A DNA stretch of 64,000 nucleotides from Ohtaekwangia koreensis (GTDB lineage Bacteria; Bacteroidota; Bacteroidia; Cytophagales; Cyclobacteriaceae), in the NCBI RefSeq assembly GCF_900167975.1, contig NZ_FUZU01000005.1:377001-441000 (forward strand), read 5' to 3'. This document shows, piece after piece, positions 16,114 to 25,185 of this stretch. Made by a program: the position numbers and the translations under genes. Every line of letters begins with the position of its first letter. The first letter of the stretch is position 1. The notes under the pieces were generated by a model. The model worked only from the letters and a program-made list of their open reading frames with translations, did no database searches and was not told where the DNA came from.

Positions 16114-19095
16114 ATGCCCACGCTCAGAATTTTATACACCAGAATTTTTTGTCTTGCCCTGATTATAGCAGGTAGCCACCAGGCATTGTGGAGCCAGTCG
16201 ACAGTACCCACACCGTTGGCAGGCGTGCGCGGAATGCCGCGGATCATTCATTATACTAAAAAGGAATTCAATTCTGACCCACAGTTCTGGGCCATGTGCC
16301 AGGATCTACAAGGTGTTTTATACTTTGGGAACAACGATGGTGTGATCATTTTTGATGGAGAGCGATGGCAGCGTGTTGCATTGCCCAACAATTCATCTGT
16401 AAGAAGTTTGCGGATGAATAAAAAAGGTGAAGTATATGCCGGAGGCTTTAACGAGCTGGGCACAATCAAACGGGATGAGTATGGTAAATACTATTATCAA
16501 TCTCTGCTGGATCTTCTCCGCCCGGAAGATCGTAATCTGGAAAACATCTGGCAGATCCATGAAGTGCAAGGGTATATGGTGTTCCGCAGTACGCGCATGC
16601 TGATCGCGATCGCCAATAATAAAGCGATAACATTGCCATCCGCAAATGCTTTTAAATATTGCAATGTTATCAATGACCAGCTTTACGTACAGGATAATGA
16701 AAGGATCAAACTGCTAGACCTGAGTTCCCTTGAATTTATAGACCTCATTCACCAGCGTGAAATAAACTCTGAAGAAATTGTTGCACTTCTTCCAGGTTTT
16801 AAAAAAGAGTCATTGGTGCTCATCACCAAGAAAGGAAGCGCATATACTATAGATCCGCTTACACGAAAGGTAACGTTCAGCAAACGTCTTATTCCGGAGA
16901 ACTCCAGCAACCTTGTGATCTGTGCTATTAAATCTACAAAGGGTACATATTACATGGGCACGCTCAGTACAAAAGTAATTTTATTAGATGCATCCGGTGA
17001 GCACGTAACGACCAGCGAAGCGTTTCAGAATTTACAAGACAACACAGTACTGAACTTATTCGAAAGTCGCGAAGGAAATATATGGGTGTTGCTGAACAAC
17101 GGTATAGATTGTATAGACGTGTCTTCACCCGTTACAATGCTATTTGATAATGCTGCCATCTTTGACGTACTGCCTGTAAAGAAGACGATGTATCTGGCAA
17201 CGAATCAAGGAGTTTTTGTATCGCGTGATGATGCCAATGAAAATAATTTTTCCCGTGCAAGCTTTAACAAGATTGATGGACTGGAAGGGCAGGCGTGGTC
17301 GTTGCAGTTCTTTAAAGAAACGATTCTATGCAGTCACGACAGGGGTATATTTACCATATCTAAAAATGGTGTTCATAAAATACCAGGCATCACCGGTATC
17401 TGGAAGATCATTGAAGTCAAAGGACGCCCAGATGATTTTCTGGTGTGTACCTATGAGGGGCTATATTTACTTCATTACGATGATAATGCAAAAGGATTTA
17501 TACTGCGTCATAAGATAGAGGGCTTCCAGGAATCAAGCCGTGATATTTTACAAAGCAACGAGACCGGTATATTTTGGGTTTGTCATGGTTATAAAGGAGT
17601 ATTCAGAATTAAGGTTGATGAAAGTCTCAGCCGCGTGGTGAGCCTTGAGCATTTTAAAGATCAGAATGGTTTGCCGTCACCGTTTAATATAAATGTATTT
17701 CGCTGGAAAGATGAAACAGTCTTCACGACCAACAAAGGTATATTTACTTTTAATGAAGATGCGAATCGTTTTGAGCCACATCGTTTACTTACAGAATTGT
17801 TTGGCACTGATCGCAATGTGCGGAAATTACTTCAGCGTGATGATAAAACCTGGTTTATTCATGATGATGAAGCCGGGTATTTTTTAACGGATTCACCTAA
17901 ACCTGTTTTGGAAAAAGGACTCTTCCTCAACCTGAAAGGTTCATTTAATCAGAGCATGGAATGCATTGTGCCGTTAAGTGCAGAGAATGTTTTCATGGGC
18001 ACCATCACAGGGCTATATGCTTTTGATCTCACCTATAACCCATCCAAAAGAACATCGGCTAACATGCTGATCATGAAAGTGACGGCACAACAAAAGGACA
18101 ATGAAGTGTTGGGTACGTTGGATGCTTCGCGCGAAGCACGACTTCAGCTTTCGAACAGTACCGGCAGCATTCGTTTTGATTTTGCAGCACCTGATTTCCA
18201 GGACAGGATGAATATACAGTATAGCTATAGGCTGGAAGCTGTGGATGAAAAATGGTCTGACTGGCAGGAAACTCCCTATAAGGAATTTACATACCTCCGT
18301 TCCGGCCGATATGCATTTCATGTTAAGGCGCGAAGCTTACTGGGAGAGAGTTCGCGTGAAGCGGTATACTATTTTGAGATCCTTCCTGCCTGGTATCAAA
18401 CTATATGGGCCTATATAGTATATAGTCTGGCAGCAGTGTTTATTGTAGTGACAATTGCCACGATGGTGAAGCGCAAGATCAACCTTGAGAAACAAAAAAC
18501 ACGTGACGAAGAAGAGAAGAAACGGAAGGTGCTGGAACTAGAAATACAACAGATCAAACTGAAGCAGGAGAAAGAACAGATCATTAAAGATAAAGAGCAA
18601 CTCGAAGAAGACGTTATTCACAAGAGTAAAGAGCTTGCTAATTATACCATGCTCCTGGTAAAAAAACGCGAGTTGCTTTCTGAAATGCTTGATGAGTTGA
18701 AAGGCTTGAAAGAATCTGTGCGCAGCGATGCATCGAAGCAAATTGTGCGTGACCTCATCAAGAAGATAAACGCTAACCTTCAGAATGAAGAACACATCCA
18801 GGTGTTCGAAGCAAACTTTGAGCGTGTACATCACGAATTCTTTGCGCAACTGAAATCGACATTCTCGGATCTTACGCAAAAAGAACTTCAGCTTTGCGCG
18901 TTTGTACGGATGAATCTGACCAACAAAGAAATTGCTTCCATCTTGAATATTTCCGTGCGCGGTGTTGAAACGGCACGGTACCGCCTGCGAAAAAGACTGG
19001 GCATGAGCCATGAACAGGATATGGCAGCCTTCCTCGAAAAACTATATTCATCCAGCGAGCGATCTCCAGCCGATGTTCCGGACGAAACCGTCTGA
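16114..19095 (+). CDS. Membrane one-component regulator 1: propeller, Y_Y_Y, TM, LuxR HTH
   Basis: Transmembrane transcription regulator without kinase or receiver domains. The Met at 16114 starts a good signal peptide (MPTLRILYTRIFCLALIIAG); a frame-opening ATG at 15919 adds 65 residues of non-signal sequence and is rejected. A periplasmic Reg_prop-type beta-propeller fills about residues 35-700 (e.g. EGNIWVLLNNGID), then the Y_Y_Y domain (about 702-745, YSYRLEAVDEKWSDW), one TM helix (about 765-786), a cytoplasmic coiled coil (about 790-850) and a C-terminal LuxR-type HTH (about 919-965, LTNKEIASILNISVRGVET). It is divergent from GH5 and just upstream of SusC 1, so it should sense the glucan breakdown product and activate this locus. 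A paralogue lies at 30.2 kb. Confidence 0.88.
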   Translation: MPTLRILYTRIFCLALIIAGSHQALWSQSTVPTPLAGVRGMPRIIHYTKKEFNSDPQFWAMCQDLQGVLYFGNNDGVIIFDGERWQRVALPNNSSVRSLRMNKKGEVYAGGFNELGTIKRDEYGKYYYQSLLDLLRPEDRNLENIWQIHEVQGYMVFRSTRMLIAIANNKAITLPSANAFKYCNVINDQLYVQDNERIKLLDLSSLEFIDLIHQREINSEEIVALLPGFKKESLVLITKKGSAYTIDPLTRKVTFSKRLIPENSSNLVICAIKSTKGTYYMGTLSTKVILLDASGEHVTTSEAFQNLQDNTVLNLFESREGNIWVLLNNGIDCIDVSSPVTMLFDNAAIFDVLPVKKTMYLATNQGVFVSRDDANENNFSRASFNKIDGLEGQAWSLQFFKETILCSHDRGIFTISKNGVHKIPGITGIWKIIEVKGRPDDFLVCTYEGLYLLHYDDNAKGFILRHKIEGFQESSRDILQSNETGIFWVCHGYKGVFRIKVDESLSRVVSLEHFKDQNGLPSPFNINVFRWKDETVFTTNKGIFTFNEDANRFEPHRLLTELFGTDRNVRKLLQRDDKTWFIHDDEAGYFLTDSPKPVLEKGLFLNLKGSFNQSMECIVPLSAENVFMGTITGLYAFDLTYNPSKRTSANMLIMKVTAQQKDNEVLGTLDASREARLQLSNSTGSIRFDFAAPDFQDRMNIQYSYRLEAVDEKWSDWQETPYKEFTYLRSGRYAFHVKARSLLGESSREAVYYFEILPAWYQTIWAYIVYSLAAVFIVVTIATMVKRKINLEKQKTRDEEEKKRKVLELEIQQIKLKQEKEQIIKDKEQLEEDVIHKSKELANYTMLLVKKRELLSEMLDELKGLKESVRSDASKQIVRDLIKKINANLQNEEHIQVFEANFERVHHEFFAQLKSTFSDLTQKELQLCAFVRMNLTNKEIASILNISVRGVETARYRLRKRLGMSHEQDMAAFLEKLYSSSERSPADVPDETV

Positions 19096-19269
19096 ATGAG
19101 CGGGTATGGGTTCCGTTGTGCAAACTCTCCGCAGATAGATTTACGACTCCCACTATACTATATACTCTGATCAGCAAAAAATTGTCATCGGCTTTCCGCC
19201 TTCGGCACCATTATTTCTTTCCGCCAGCCGATCAACTAACAAATTGAAAATCAATTCCTTTTCCAGTCG

Positions 19270-19288
19270 TGACGTAGTGCTGACGTGC
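19270..19288 (+). promoter_or_regulatory. Candidate glucan-regulator operator, site A
   Basis: Direct repeat TGACGTAG-TGC-TGACGTGC, 11-bp period, 158 bp before the SusC 1 start and about 65 bp before the candidate -7 element. It closely resembles site B before the second GH5. Confidence 0.55.
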
Positions 19289-19352
19289 TCACATTTTCGG
19301 GTGCAGTAATCGAACCGTAGTCGATTTTTTCATTCACGCATGGTTGTACATA

Positions 19353-19360
19353 TACTTTTG
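19353..19360 (+). promoter_or_regulatory. Candidate -7 element of SusC 1
   Basis: TACTTTTG matches TAnnTTTG. Only a T-run (19325-19330) stands where a -33 TTTG would be, compatible with a promoter that needs an activator. Confidence 0.45.
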
Positions 19361-19445
19361 GTTTAATCCGGAAACGATTTCTGTTTCACTGAAATAGCAA
19401 ACGTATTCGTGACACTTTAACCCAATTAACCTTAATGTTAAACCT

Positions 19446-22400
19446 ATGAGAGAATTTCTACAGAGTGGGAAGCAGATTAAATACTTCCTCATGCTGTGCT
19501 TCGTCATCGCTTGCAGTTATGCACACGCGCAGCAAGTGGTAAGCGGAACAGTAAAGGATGAAAAAACAGGTGAACTGCTGCCTGGTGTGAACGTGGTGTT
19601 GAAAGGAACCAGTACCGGAACCATTTCGGATGGTGACGGAAAATACTCATTGGAGGTTTCTTCTTCCGATGCTATACTGATCTTTTCATTTGTTGGATAT
19701 GCTAAAACAGAAGTGCCAGTAGCAGGAAGAAGTTCCATTGATATACTACTGGCTTCTGATGTATCTACACTAGATGAAGTAGTGGTAGTGGGATACGGAA
19801 CACAAAAGAAAAGTGTAGTGTCCGGATCGATCTCGAGTGTGAAAGCTTCAGACCTGGAGTCTATGCCGATCAACCGTATAGAGCAAGCGTTGCAGGGCCG
19901 GACTTCCGGACTAACCATCGCTGCCAATTCCGGGCAACCGGGTGAAGGCGCAACGGTACGCCTACGGGGTATAACTTCCTTCAACCGCGATGGTGGTGGA
20001 AACAATCAGCCGCTTTGGGTAGTAGATGGTGTGATCATCGACAATGGAGGTATAGGATATCTCAATCAATCCGATATAGAGTCTATTGAAGTGTTGAAAG
20101 ATGCCGCATCACAAGCTATATATGGTGCACGTGCGGCCGCCGGTGTTATACTGGTTACAACCAAAAAAGGAAAAGCCGGTACACTGAAGATGAATTACAA
20201 CGGATACTATGGTATATCTGAACCGGCCCGAAAACTTGACCTGCTGAATGCATCACAATACGCAACACTTCGTAACGAAGCTGCGGCTGCCAATGGCGAC
20301 CCGTTGCCGTATGCAAATCCTGAGTCGTATGGTGAAGGCACAGATTGGCAATCATTGATCTTCAACAAAAGTGCAAAACGTCAGAACCATGAGTTCAGCA
20401 TCAGCGGAGGAAATGAGAAGTCTACCTTCTATACTTCCTTCGGATACTTAAGCCAGGAAGGCATAGTAGCTACAGATATATCGAAGTATAAGCGTTTCAA
20501 TATTCGCCTGAACTCTACACATAAAGCGAAAAAATGGTTAACGATCGGACAAAATCTGGGCTATGCCTATAATAAGTCTATAGGGCTCGGTAATACCAAC
20601 AGTGAATTTGGTGGACCATTGAGTTCAGCAATTAATCTTGATCCTATCACTCCTGCTGTTATTACAGATCCTGCAGTAGCAAGTTTACCGCTATATGCGA
20701 ATAATCCTGTACGCAGAGATGAGAATGGAAATCCGTACGGCATTTCCACTACAGTTGGCCAGGAAATGACAAACCCGCTCGCCTATATTTCAAAACAATT
20801 AGGCAACTATGGCTGGGCACACAACATTATTGGTAACTTCTTTTTGGAAGCAGAACCTGTAACTGGATTGAAGTTCAGATCTACCGTAGGTGCAAAACTT
20901 GCCTTCTATGGTAATGAGTCATTCACACCGGAATATTTCCTGAACTCTTCAAACATTGTTTCGCAGAATTCATTCAGCAGAGAAAATAATACACGCCTCG
21001 ACTGGAACCTGGAGAATACAATTTCCTATACCAGATCCATTGGTGATCATAACGTGACGGCTCTTATAGGCCAAGGCGCATACCTGGATGATAATACGAA
21101 AATGACGCGCGTTACTTTTAATGGTATACCTGCTGATAATTTTGATGACGCTTCCTTTAACTATAAAGTGCCGGCAACGCAACGTACTTCCGATGCTTCC
21201 GAAGGACAAGACCATACCGTGAGCTCGTTGTTCGCGCGCGTGAACTATGACTATAAAGAAAAATACCTGGTGAGCGCATTGGTTCGCAGAGATGGATCAT
21301 CACGCTTTGGACAAAATTACCGCTTCGGTATATTTCCATCGTTCTCTCTGGGATGGGTCCCATCACTGGAGAATTTCTGGATCGAAAACAACGTAGTTAA
21401 TTTCCTGAAGATACGCGGTAGCTATGGCGTTGTAGGGAATGATAACATTGGCAACTTCTCTTTCCTCTCAACGATTGGCAGTGGAAGGAACTATACTATA
21501 GGAACATCAGGAAGTTACCTGAATGGTTTCAGTCCGAATGCACCGGCTAACCCGGATCTGCGTTGGGAAGAAACGACTTCTACCAACATCGGTTTCGAAG
21601 CAACGATCCTGGAAGATTTCACACTTACATTCGACTGGTATAAGAAGGCTACGAAAGATATACTTCAAAACCCACGCATACCTTTTTATGTGGGCGCTAT
21701 ATCCAACCCTGCAGCCAATGTTGCTGATATGGAGAACAGTGGTATAGAACTGGAATTAGGATGGCGTAAACAAGTTGGTGAAGTGAACCTTGGATTCAAT
21801 GGTAACTTCTCTTATCTCAAAAATAAAGTTACGTTTCTCGGCAATGGTATAGAATTCCTCACAGATGGTAATGCCGGTTTCCAGGGAAGTGCCTATAGTA
21901 TAACACGCACTGAAGTAGGTCATACCTATAATTCATTCTATGGATTCCAGACACAAGGTATATTCCAGACACAAGAAGAAATAGAAGCGTATGTTGGTCC
22001 AAAAGGGAAAATTCAGCCCAACGCTCGTCCGGGTGATTTCAGATGGGAAGATATAAATGGTGATGGCGTGATCAATGAGAATGACCGCAAGTTCCTTGGC
22101 AACCCGATGCCTAAATATACTTTCGGATTTACATTGAGTGCTGCCTATAAAGGATTTGATGTTGTATTGTTTGCTCAAGGTGTTGCAGGCAACAAGATCT
22201 TCCAGGGACTAAGACGTTTTGGTATTCCAAGTTCCAACTGGCAGACAGAAGCTCTGGGCAGATGGACAGGTCCTGGGACATCGAATACATATCCTCGGCT
22301 CATAACCAATGATCCGAACAATAACCTGAACAATCCTTCTGATTTCTATTTGAAGAATGGAAATTATTTCCGCATCAAAACACTGCAGATCGGCTATACT

Positions 22401-22589
22401 TTACCGAAGGCTCTGGTTGCCAAGGCAGGTCTTGAGAAAACAAGAATATATGTGATGAGCGAGAACCTCGCAACGTTTACCAAGTATAACGGCTACGACC
22501 CGGAAATTGGTGGAGGCACCATGAGTATAGATCGTGGTATATATCCGCAAGCACGTTCCTTTATGGTGGGTTTAACGGTTGGATTTTAA
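19446..22589 (+). CDS. SusC/RagA-type TonB-linked outer-membrane transporter 1
   Basis: Outer-membrane oligosaccharide importer, TonB-dependent, 1047 residues (typical). Signal peptide to about residue 28 (YAHAQ), CarboxypepD_reg domain at about 31-110 (SGTVKDEKTGELLPGVNVVL), the SusC signature DEVVVVGYGTQ before the plug, the plug at about 120-235 (IEVLKDAASQAIYGARAA), then a 22-strand-type barrel ending FMVGLTVGF. SusD follows after 3 bp, and a PKD lipoprotein after that, forming the uptake core of a glucan locus. Site A and a TAnnTTTG element precede it. Substrate is inferred from neighbouring GH5 and GH3 enzymes. Confidence 0.96.
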   Translation: MREFLQSGKQIKYFLMLCFVIACSYAHAQQVVSGTVKDEKTGELLPGVNVVLKGTSTGTISDGDGKYSLEVSSSDAILIFSFVGYAKTEVPVAGRSSIDILLASDVSTLDEVVVVGYGTQKKSVVSGSISSVKASDLESMPINRIEQALQGRTSGLTIAANSGQPGEGATVRLRGITSFNRDGGGNNQPLWVVDGVIIDNGGIGYLNQSDIESIEVLKDAASQAIYGARAAAGVILVTTKKGKAGTLKMNYNGYYGISEPARKLDLLNASQYATLRNEAAAANGDPLPYANPESYGEGTDWQSLIFNKSAKRQNHEFSISGGNEKSTFYTSFGYLSQEGIVATDISKYKRFNIRLNSTHKAKKWLTIGQNLGYAYNKSIGLGNTNSEFGGPLSSAINLDPITPAVITDPAVASLPLYANNPVRRDENGNPYGISTTVGQEMTNPLAYISKQLGNYGWAHNIIGNFFLEAEPVTGLKFRSTVGAKLAFYGNESFTPEYFLNSSNIVSQNSFSRENNTRLDWNLENTISYTRSIGDHNVTALIGQGAYLDDNTKMTRVTFNGIPADNFDDASFNYKVPATQRTSDASEGQDHTVSSLFARVNYDYKEKYLVSALVRRDGSSRFGQNYRFGIFPSFSLGWVPSLENFWIENNVVNFLKIRGSYGVVGNDNIGNFSFLSTIGSGRNYTIGTSGSYLNGFSPNAPANPDLRWEETTSTNIGFEATILEDFTLTFDWYKKATKDILQNPRIPFYVGAISNPAANVADMENSGIELELGWRKQVGEVNLGFNGNFSYLKNKVTFLGNGIEFLTDGNAGFQGSAYSITRTEVGHTYNSFYGFQTQGIFQTQEEIEAYVGPKGKIQPNARPGDFRWEDINGDGVINENDRKFLGNPMPKYTFGFTLSAAYKGFDVVLFAQGVAGNKIFQGLRRFGIPSSNWQTEALGRWTGPGTSNTYPRLITNDPNNNLNNPSDFYLKNGNYFRIKTLQIGYTLPKALVAKAGLEKTRIYVMSENLATFTKYNGYDPEIGGGTMSIDRGIYPQARSFMVGLTVGF

Positions 22590-22592
22590 ACG

Positions 22593-24143
22593 ATGAAGAA
22601 AAGTATGAAAAGATATATAAAGTATATGGCTGTTATCGCAGTAGCGCTGCAGCCGCTGACATCTTGTAATGATTTTTTGGAAGTAAAGCCCAAAGGTCTT
22701 GACCTCGAAGCAAACTATTATCAAAACCAGCAGCAGGCATTCAATGGTCTGATAGCGGTATACGATGTAGTGGGCTGGCAAGGTGGTAACCTGACTACGA
22801 AAGTTGGTGCTACATCAGCGGCATCCGATGATCACTTGGGTGGAGGTGAAGGAACCGGTGATAAAACATTTACGTCATGGTCTGACTATACGCTTACTCC
22901 AGCGGTTGGTCCTCAGGAAGATCTTTGGAAAAAAGGGTTTTCGGGAATCTTCAGAGCAAATACACTGCTTCAGAAGCTGCCGGATGTACCGATGGACGAA
23001 AGCCTGAAGAAGAGGTATACTGCTGAAGCACTTGTGTTACGCGCTCATTTTTACTTCGATCTGGTTCGTTTGTTTAAAAATATACCACTCTCTACCAAAA
23101 CGATTACGCCTGATGAAATGTATAGTGTAGTACAGGCTGCACCGGAAGAAGTATATGCACAAATTGAACTCGATCTGAAAGCTGCTATTGACGAACCGAA
23201 TCTTCCAAACACCGTTCCGGCAGCAACCGAAGGAGGCCGTATTACAAAAGGCATAGCGCATGCGCTGCTTGGTAAAGTATATGTATACGAGCAGAAGTGG
23301 GCGGAAGCCGCAGCAGAACTTCGCGAAGTTAACGGCGCTACTCCCGGACAGGTAAACCCAACGTATGGCTATAACCTCGTTGCTAATTTTGGCGATCTCT
23401 GGAAATCAACAAGCGATGTTAAGTTTAATAGTGAATCAATTTTCGAAGTAGGCTATACCAGTACATCGGCTGGTGGTTGGGGTTGCATTGCCTGTACAGA
23501 AGGTAATATCCTGAACATCATGGCAGGACCAAGAGGATATACTACTAAAACTGCGAACGCGCCAGACTATATTTCAGGCTGGAGTTATTTCCCGGTAACA
23601 CAAAGTTTATTTGATGCTATTCATTATGATCCACGCTATAAATATACTATAGCAAACCTCGATAGCCTCAAGCAATATGGTATAGCTGACTATACTCCTG
23701 GTGCGCAGAATACAGGTTACTTCCTCGAAAAATTTGCAGGAAGAAAATCAAATACACCAGTGGGTGCAGCGGGTGCGCCAGAATTGAACTACCCACAGAA
23801 TATGTATGAGATCCGATTAGCAGATACATACTTATTGGAAGCCGAAGCACTGGTACGGGGTGGTGGTGATCTCGACAGAGCCGGGCAACTTTTGAATGCA
23901 GTTCGTGCGCGTGTAGGACTCGCTGCTGTTCCTGCAACACTTGAGAATATAAAAACAGAGAGACGCCTAGAGCTTGCAGGTGAAGGACATCGCTGGTTTG
24001 ACCTGGTGCGTTGGGGTGATGCTCCTGCTGCTTTGGGTGACCGCGGATTTGTTGCAGGTAAACATGAGATCTTGCCAATTCCATTAAACGAATTGAACAA
24101 TACGAAACTGGAACAAAGCAAAGAGTACGGTGGCACCAAATAA
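22593..24143 (+). CDS. SusD/RagB-family nutrient-binding lipoprotein 1
   Basis: Surface lipoprotein that caps the SusC barrel and binds glycan. Lipobox LTSC with Cys25, then NDFLEVKPKG. The SusD fold shows the usual landmarks: EALVLRAHFYFDLVRLF (TPR-like helix), ITKGIAHALLGKVYVYEQKW, and the C-terminal IKTERRLELAGEGHRWFDLVRWGD. Length 516 is normal. A Met four codons downstream is an equally plausible start. It lies 3 bp after SusC 1 and 17 bp before the PKD lipoprotein, so the three are one transcript. Confidence 0.96.
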   Translation: MKKSMKRYIKYMAVIAVALQPLTSCNDFLEVKPKGLDLEANYYQNQQQAFNGLIAVYDVVGWQGGNLTTKVGATSAASDDHLGGGEGTGDKTFTSWSDYTLTPAVGPQEDLWKKGFSGIFRANTLLQKLPDVPMDESLKKRYTAEALVLRAHFYFDLVRLFKNIPLSTKTITPDEMYSVVQAAPEEVYAQIELDLKAAIDEPNLPNTVPAATEGGRITKGIAHALLGKVYVYEQKWAEAAAELREVNGATPGQVNPTYGYNLVANFGDLWKSTSDVKFNSESIFEVGYTSTSAGGWGCIACTEGNILNIMAGPRGYTTKTANAPDYISGWSYFPVTQSLFDAIHYDPRYKYTIANLDSLKQYGIADYTPGAQNTGYFLEKFAGRKSNTPVGAAGAPELNYPQNMYEIRLADTYLLEAEALVRGGGDLDRAGQLLNAVRARVGLAAVPATLENIKTERRLELAGEGHRWFDLVRWGDAPAALGDRGFVAGKHEILPIPLNELNNTKLEQSKEYGGTK

Positions 24144-24160
24144 AATCAAAAAAGACAAGT

Positions 24161-25033
24161 ATGAAATTCACGAATAATAAAATGAAGGTATACTCGCTAT
24201 GGTTCAGTATAGTAACGATAGCAGTATTGACAGCATGCCAGCCTGAGGAATTTGAAGATGGCAACGGCTTAAGCGACCCAGGTGTTTCGGCTTCTTTTAC
24301 GATTACACCGGTAGAAGGTAGAAACAACACCTATGTATTCAAGGCAGATCAAACTGATTTGATTGGTGTGCAATGGGACAAAGGTGATGGCGTTGGTTTT
24401 CCAAAAACATTGGGCAAGGCTATAGATACTGTTTTTTATCCGGATGCAGGTATATATAGTATAGCATTGAAAGCTTTCGGAAGAGGGGGAATCTCAGCGG
24501 TTTCTACGCAATCATTCACGGTAGATACGTCCGACCCTGCGGCAGGAAACCTGGTAGTAGGTGGTAAGATGAATGAAGGTGATGAAAGTAAATGGACCTT
24601 TGTAACCTATAATCCCGCAGTTACCTTTGGTATCATGGATGGTAAAATGATTGCCAGCGGTGGAAGCGGTGGCCATGCCGGTATATATCAGACGCTTGAA
24701 GTAGAAGGTGGTAAAAAGTATAAAGTAGATATGAACGTATCCGGAAGCGGTGCTACGGATGTGTGGTTTGAAGTATATGTAGGTACTGCTGCCCCGGTAG
24801 ACGGAAAGGATTACAACGATGGCGGTACACGCCTGGGACTAAATACCTGGGCGGGATGTGGTAAGACTGCATTCAGTGGTAAACTATCATCGCTGTCATG
24901 TGCCGGAACCGGTGGAGGTGTAGTATCATTCCCTGAAAGTGGAACGGTGTATCTTTTCATACGAACAGGTGGTTCCAATTTAGGTACTACTGGTATATCT
25001 ATTGATAACATAGAATTCCGCGGAACAAAGTAA
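24161..25033 (+). CDS. PKD-domain surface glycan-binding lipoprotein (SGBP-like) 1
   Basis: Lipoprotein of 290 residues with lipobox LTAC (Cys26) and an acidic PEEFED stretch after it, typical for surface export in Bacteroidota. A PKD-like domain occupies about residues 40-125 (YSIALKAFGRGG), and the C-terminal ~160 residues form a jelly-roll-like, glycine-rich domain with aromatic residues (YQTLEVEGGKKYKVDMNVSG). No catalytic motif is seen. Position after SusD is where SGBP-B proteins occur, so carbohydrate capture is the inferred role. Its last codons form one arm of a hairpin that includes the stop codon. Confidence 0.78.
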   Translation: MKFTNNKMKVYSLWFSIVTIAVLTACQPEEFEDGNGLSDPGVSASFTITPVEGRNNTYVFKADQTDLIGVQWDKGDGVGFPKTLGKAIDTVFYPDAGIYSIALKAFGRGGISAVSTQSFTVDTSDPAAGNLVVGGKMNEGDESKWTFVTYNPAVTFGIMDGKMIASGGSGGHAGIYQTLEVEGGKKYKVDMNVSGSGATDVWFEVYVGTAAPVDGKDYNDGGTRLGLNTWAGCGKTAFSGKLSSLSCAGTGGGVVSFPESGTVYLFIRTGGSNLGTTGISIDNIEFRGTK

Positions 25034-25069
25034 AAATCAGTTCCGCGAAACAAAGAGATTTTGCGGAAC
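25019..25069 (+). promoter_or_regulatory. Alternating GCGGAAC / GTTCCGC arms at the end of the SGBP gene
   Basis: CGCGGAAC (25019-25026) can pair with GTTCCGCG (25040-25047), placing the stop codon (25031-25033) in the loop. A second GCGGAAC (25063-25069) can pair with the same middle arm instead. The two folds exclude each other, and a terminator follows at 25099. This could be a read-through switch ahead of GH3, or just a small duplication. Confidence 0.4.
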
Positions 25070-25098
25070 AAAATAACTTCGGTTCCCTTTGCAATTAC

Positions 25099-25125
25099 AA
25101 GCTGCCAGTGTATCATTGGCAGCTT
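25099..25125 (+). terminator. Intrinsic terminator/attenuator between SGBP 1 and GH3
   Basis: AAGCTGCCA (25099-25107) pairs perfectly with TGGCAGCTT (25117-25125) around a 9-nt loop, followed by only a short T-run (GTTTC). It separates the transport genes from GH3, and the weak tail suggests partial read-through. Confidence 0.7.
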
Positions 25126-25185
25126 GTTTCAATTAATAGCTGATCGTAATCCTGACAAGCCTATAAAACTTAACCTGTATAGTAT

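Larger units (their letters stand above)
19096..19445. other. Intergenic promoter region of SusC 1, 350 bp
   Basis: No gene seen. It holds direct-repeat site A (19270-19288) and the candidate -7 element TACTTTTG (19353-19360), leaving an untranslated leader of about 80 bases before SusC 1. No terminator hairpin was evident directly after regulator 1. Confidence 0.5.

Noticed and set aside
18538-19011. Long minus-strand open frame inside regulator 1
   Set aside because: It is a shadow of the coiled-coil/HTH coding region, with no protein-like features of its own.
23668-24330. 220-codon minus-strand open frame across SusD 1 and SGBP 1
   Set aside because: It is antisense to two clearly conserved genes, with low-complexity His/Leu-rich translation and no plausible start.
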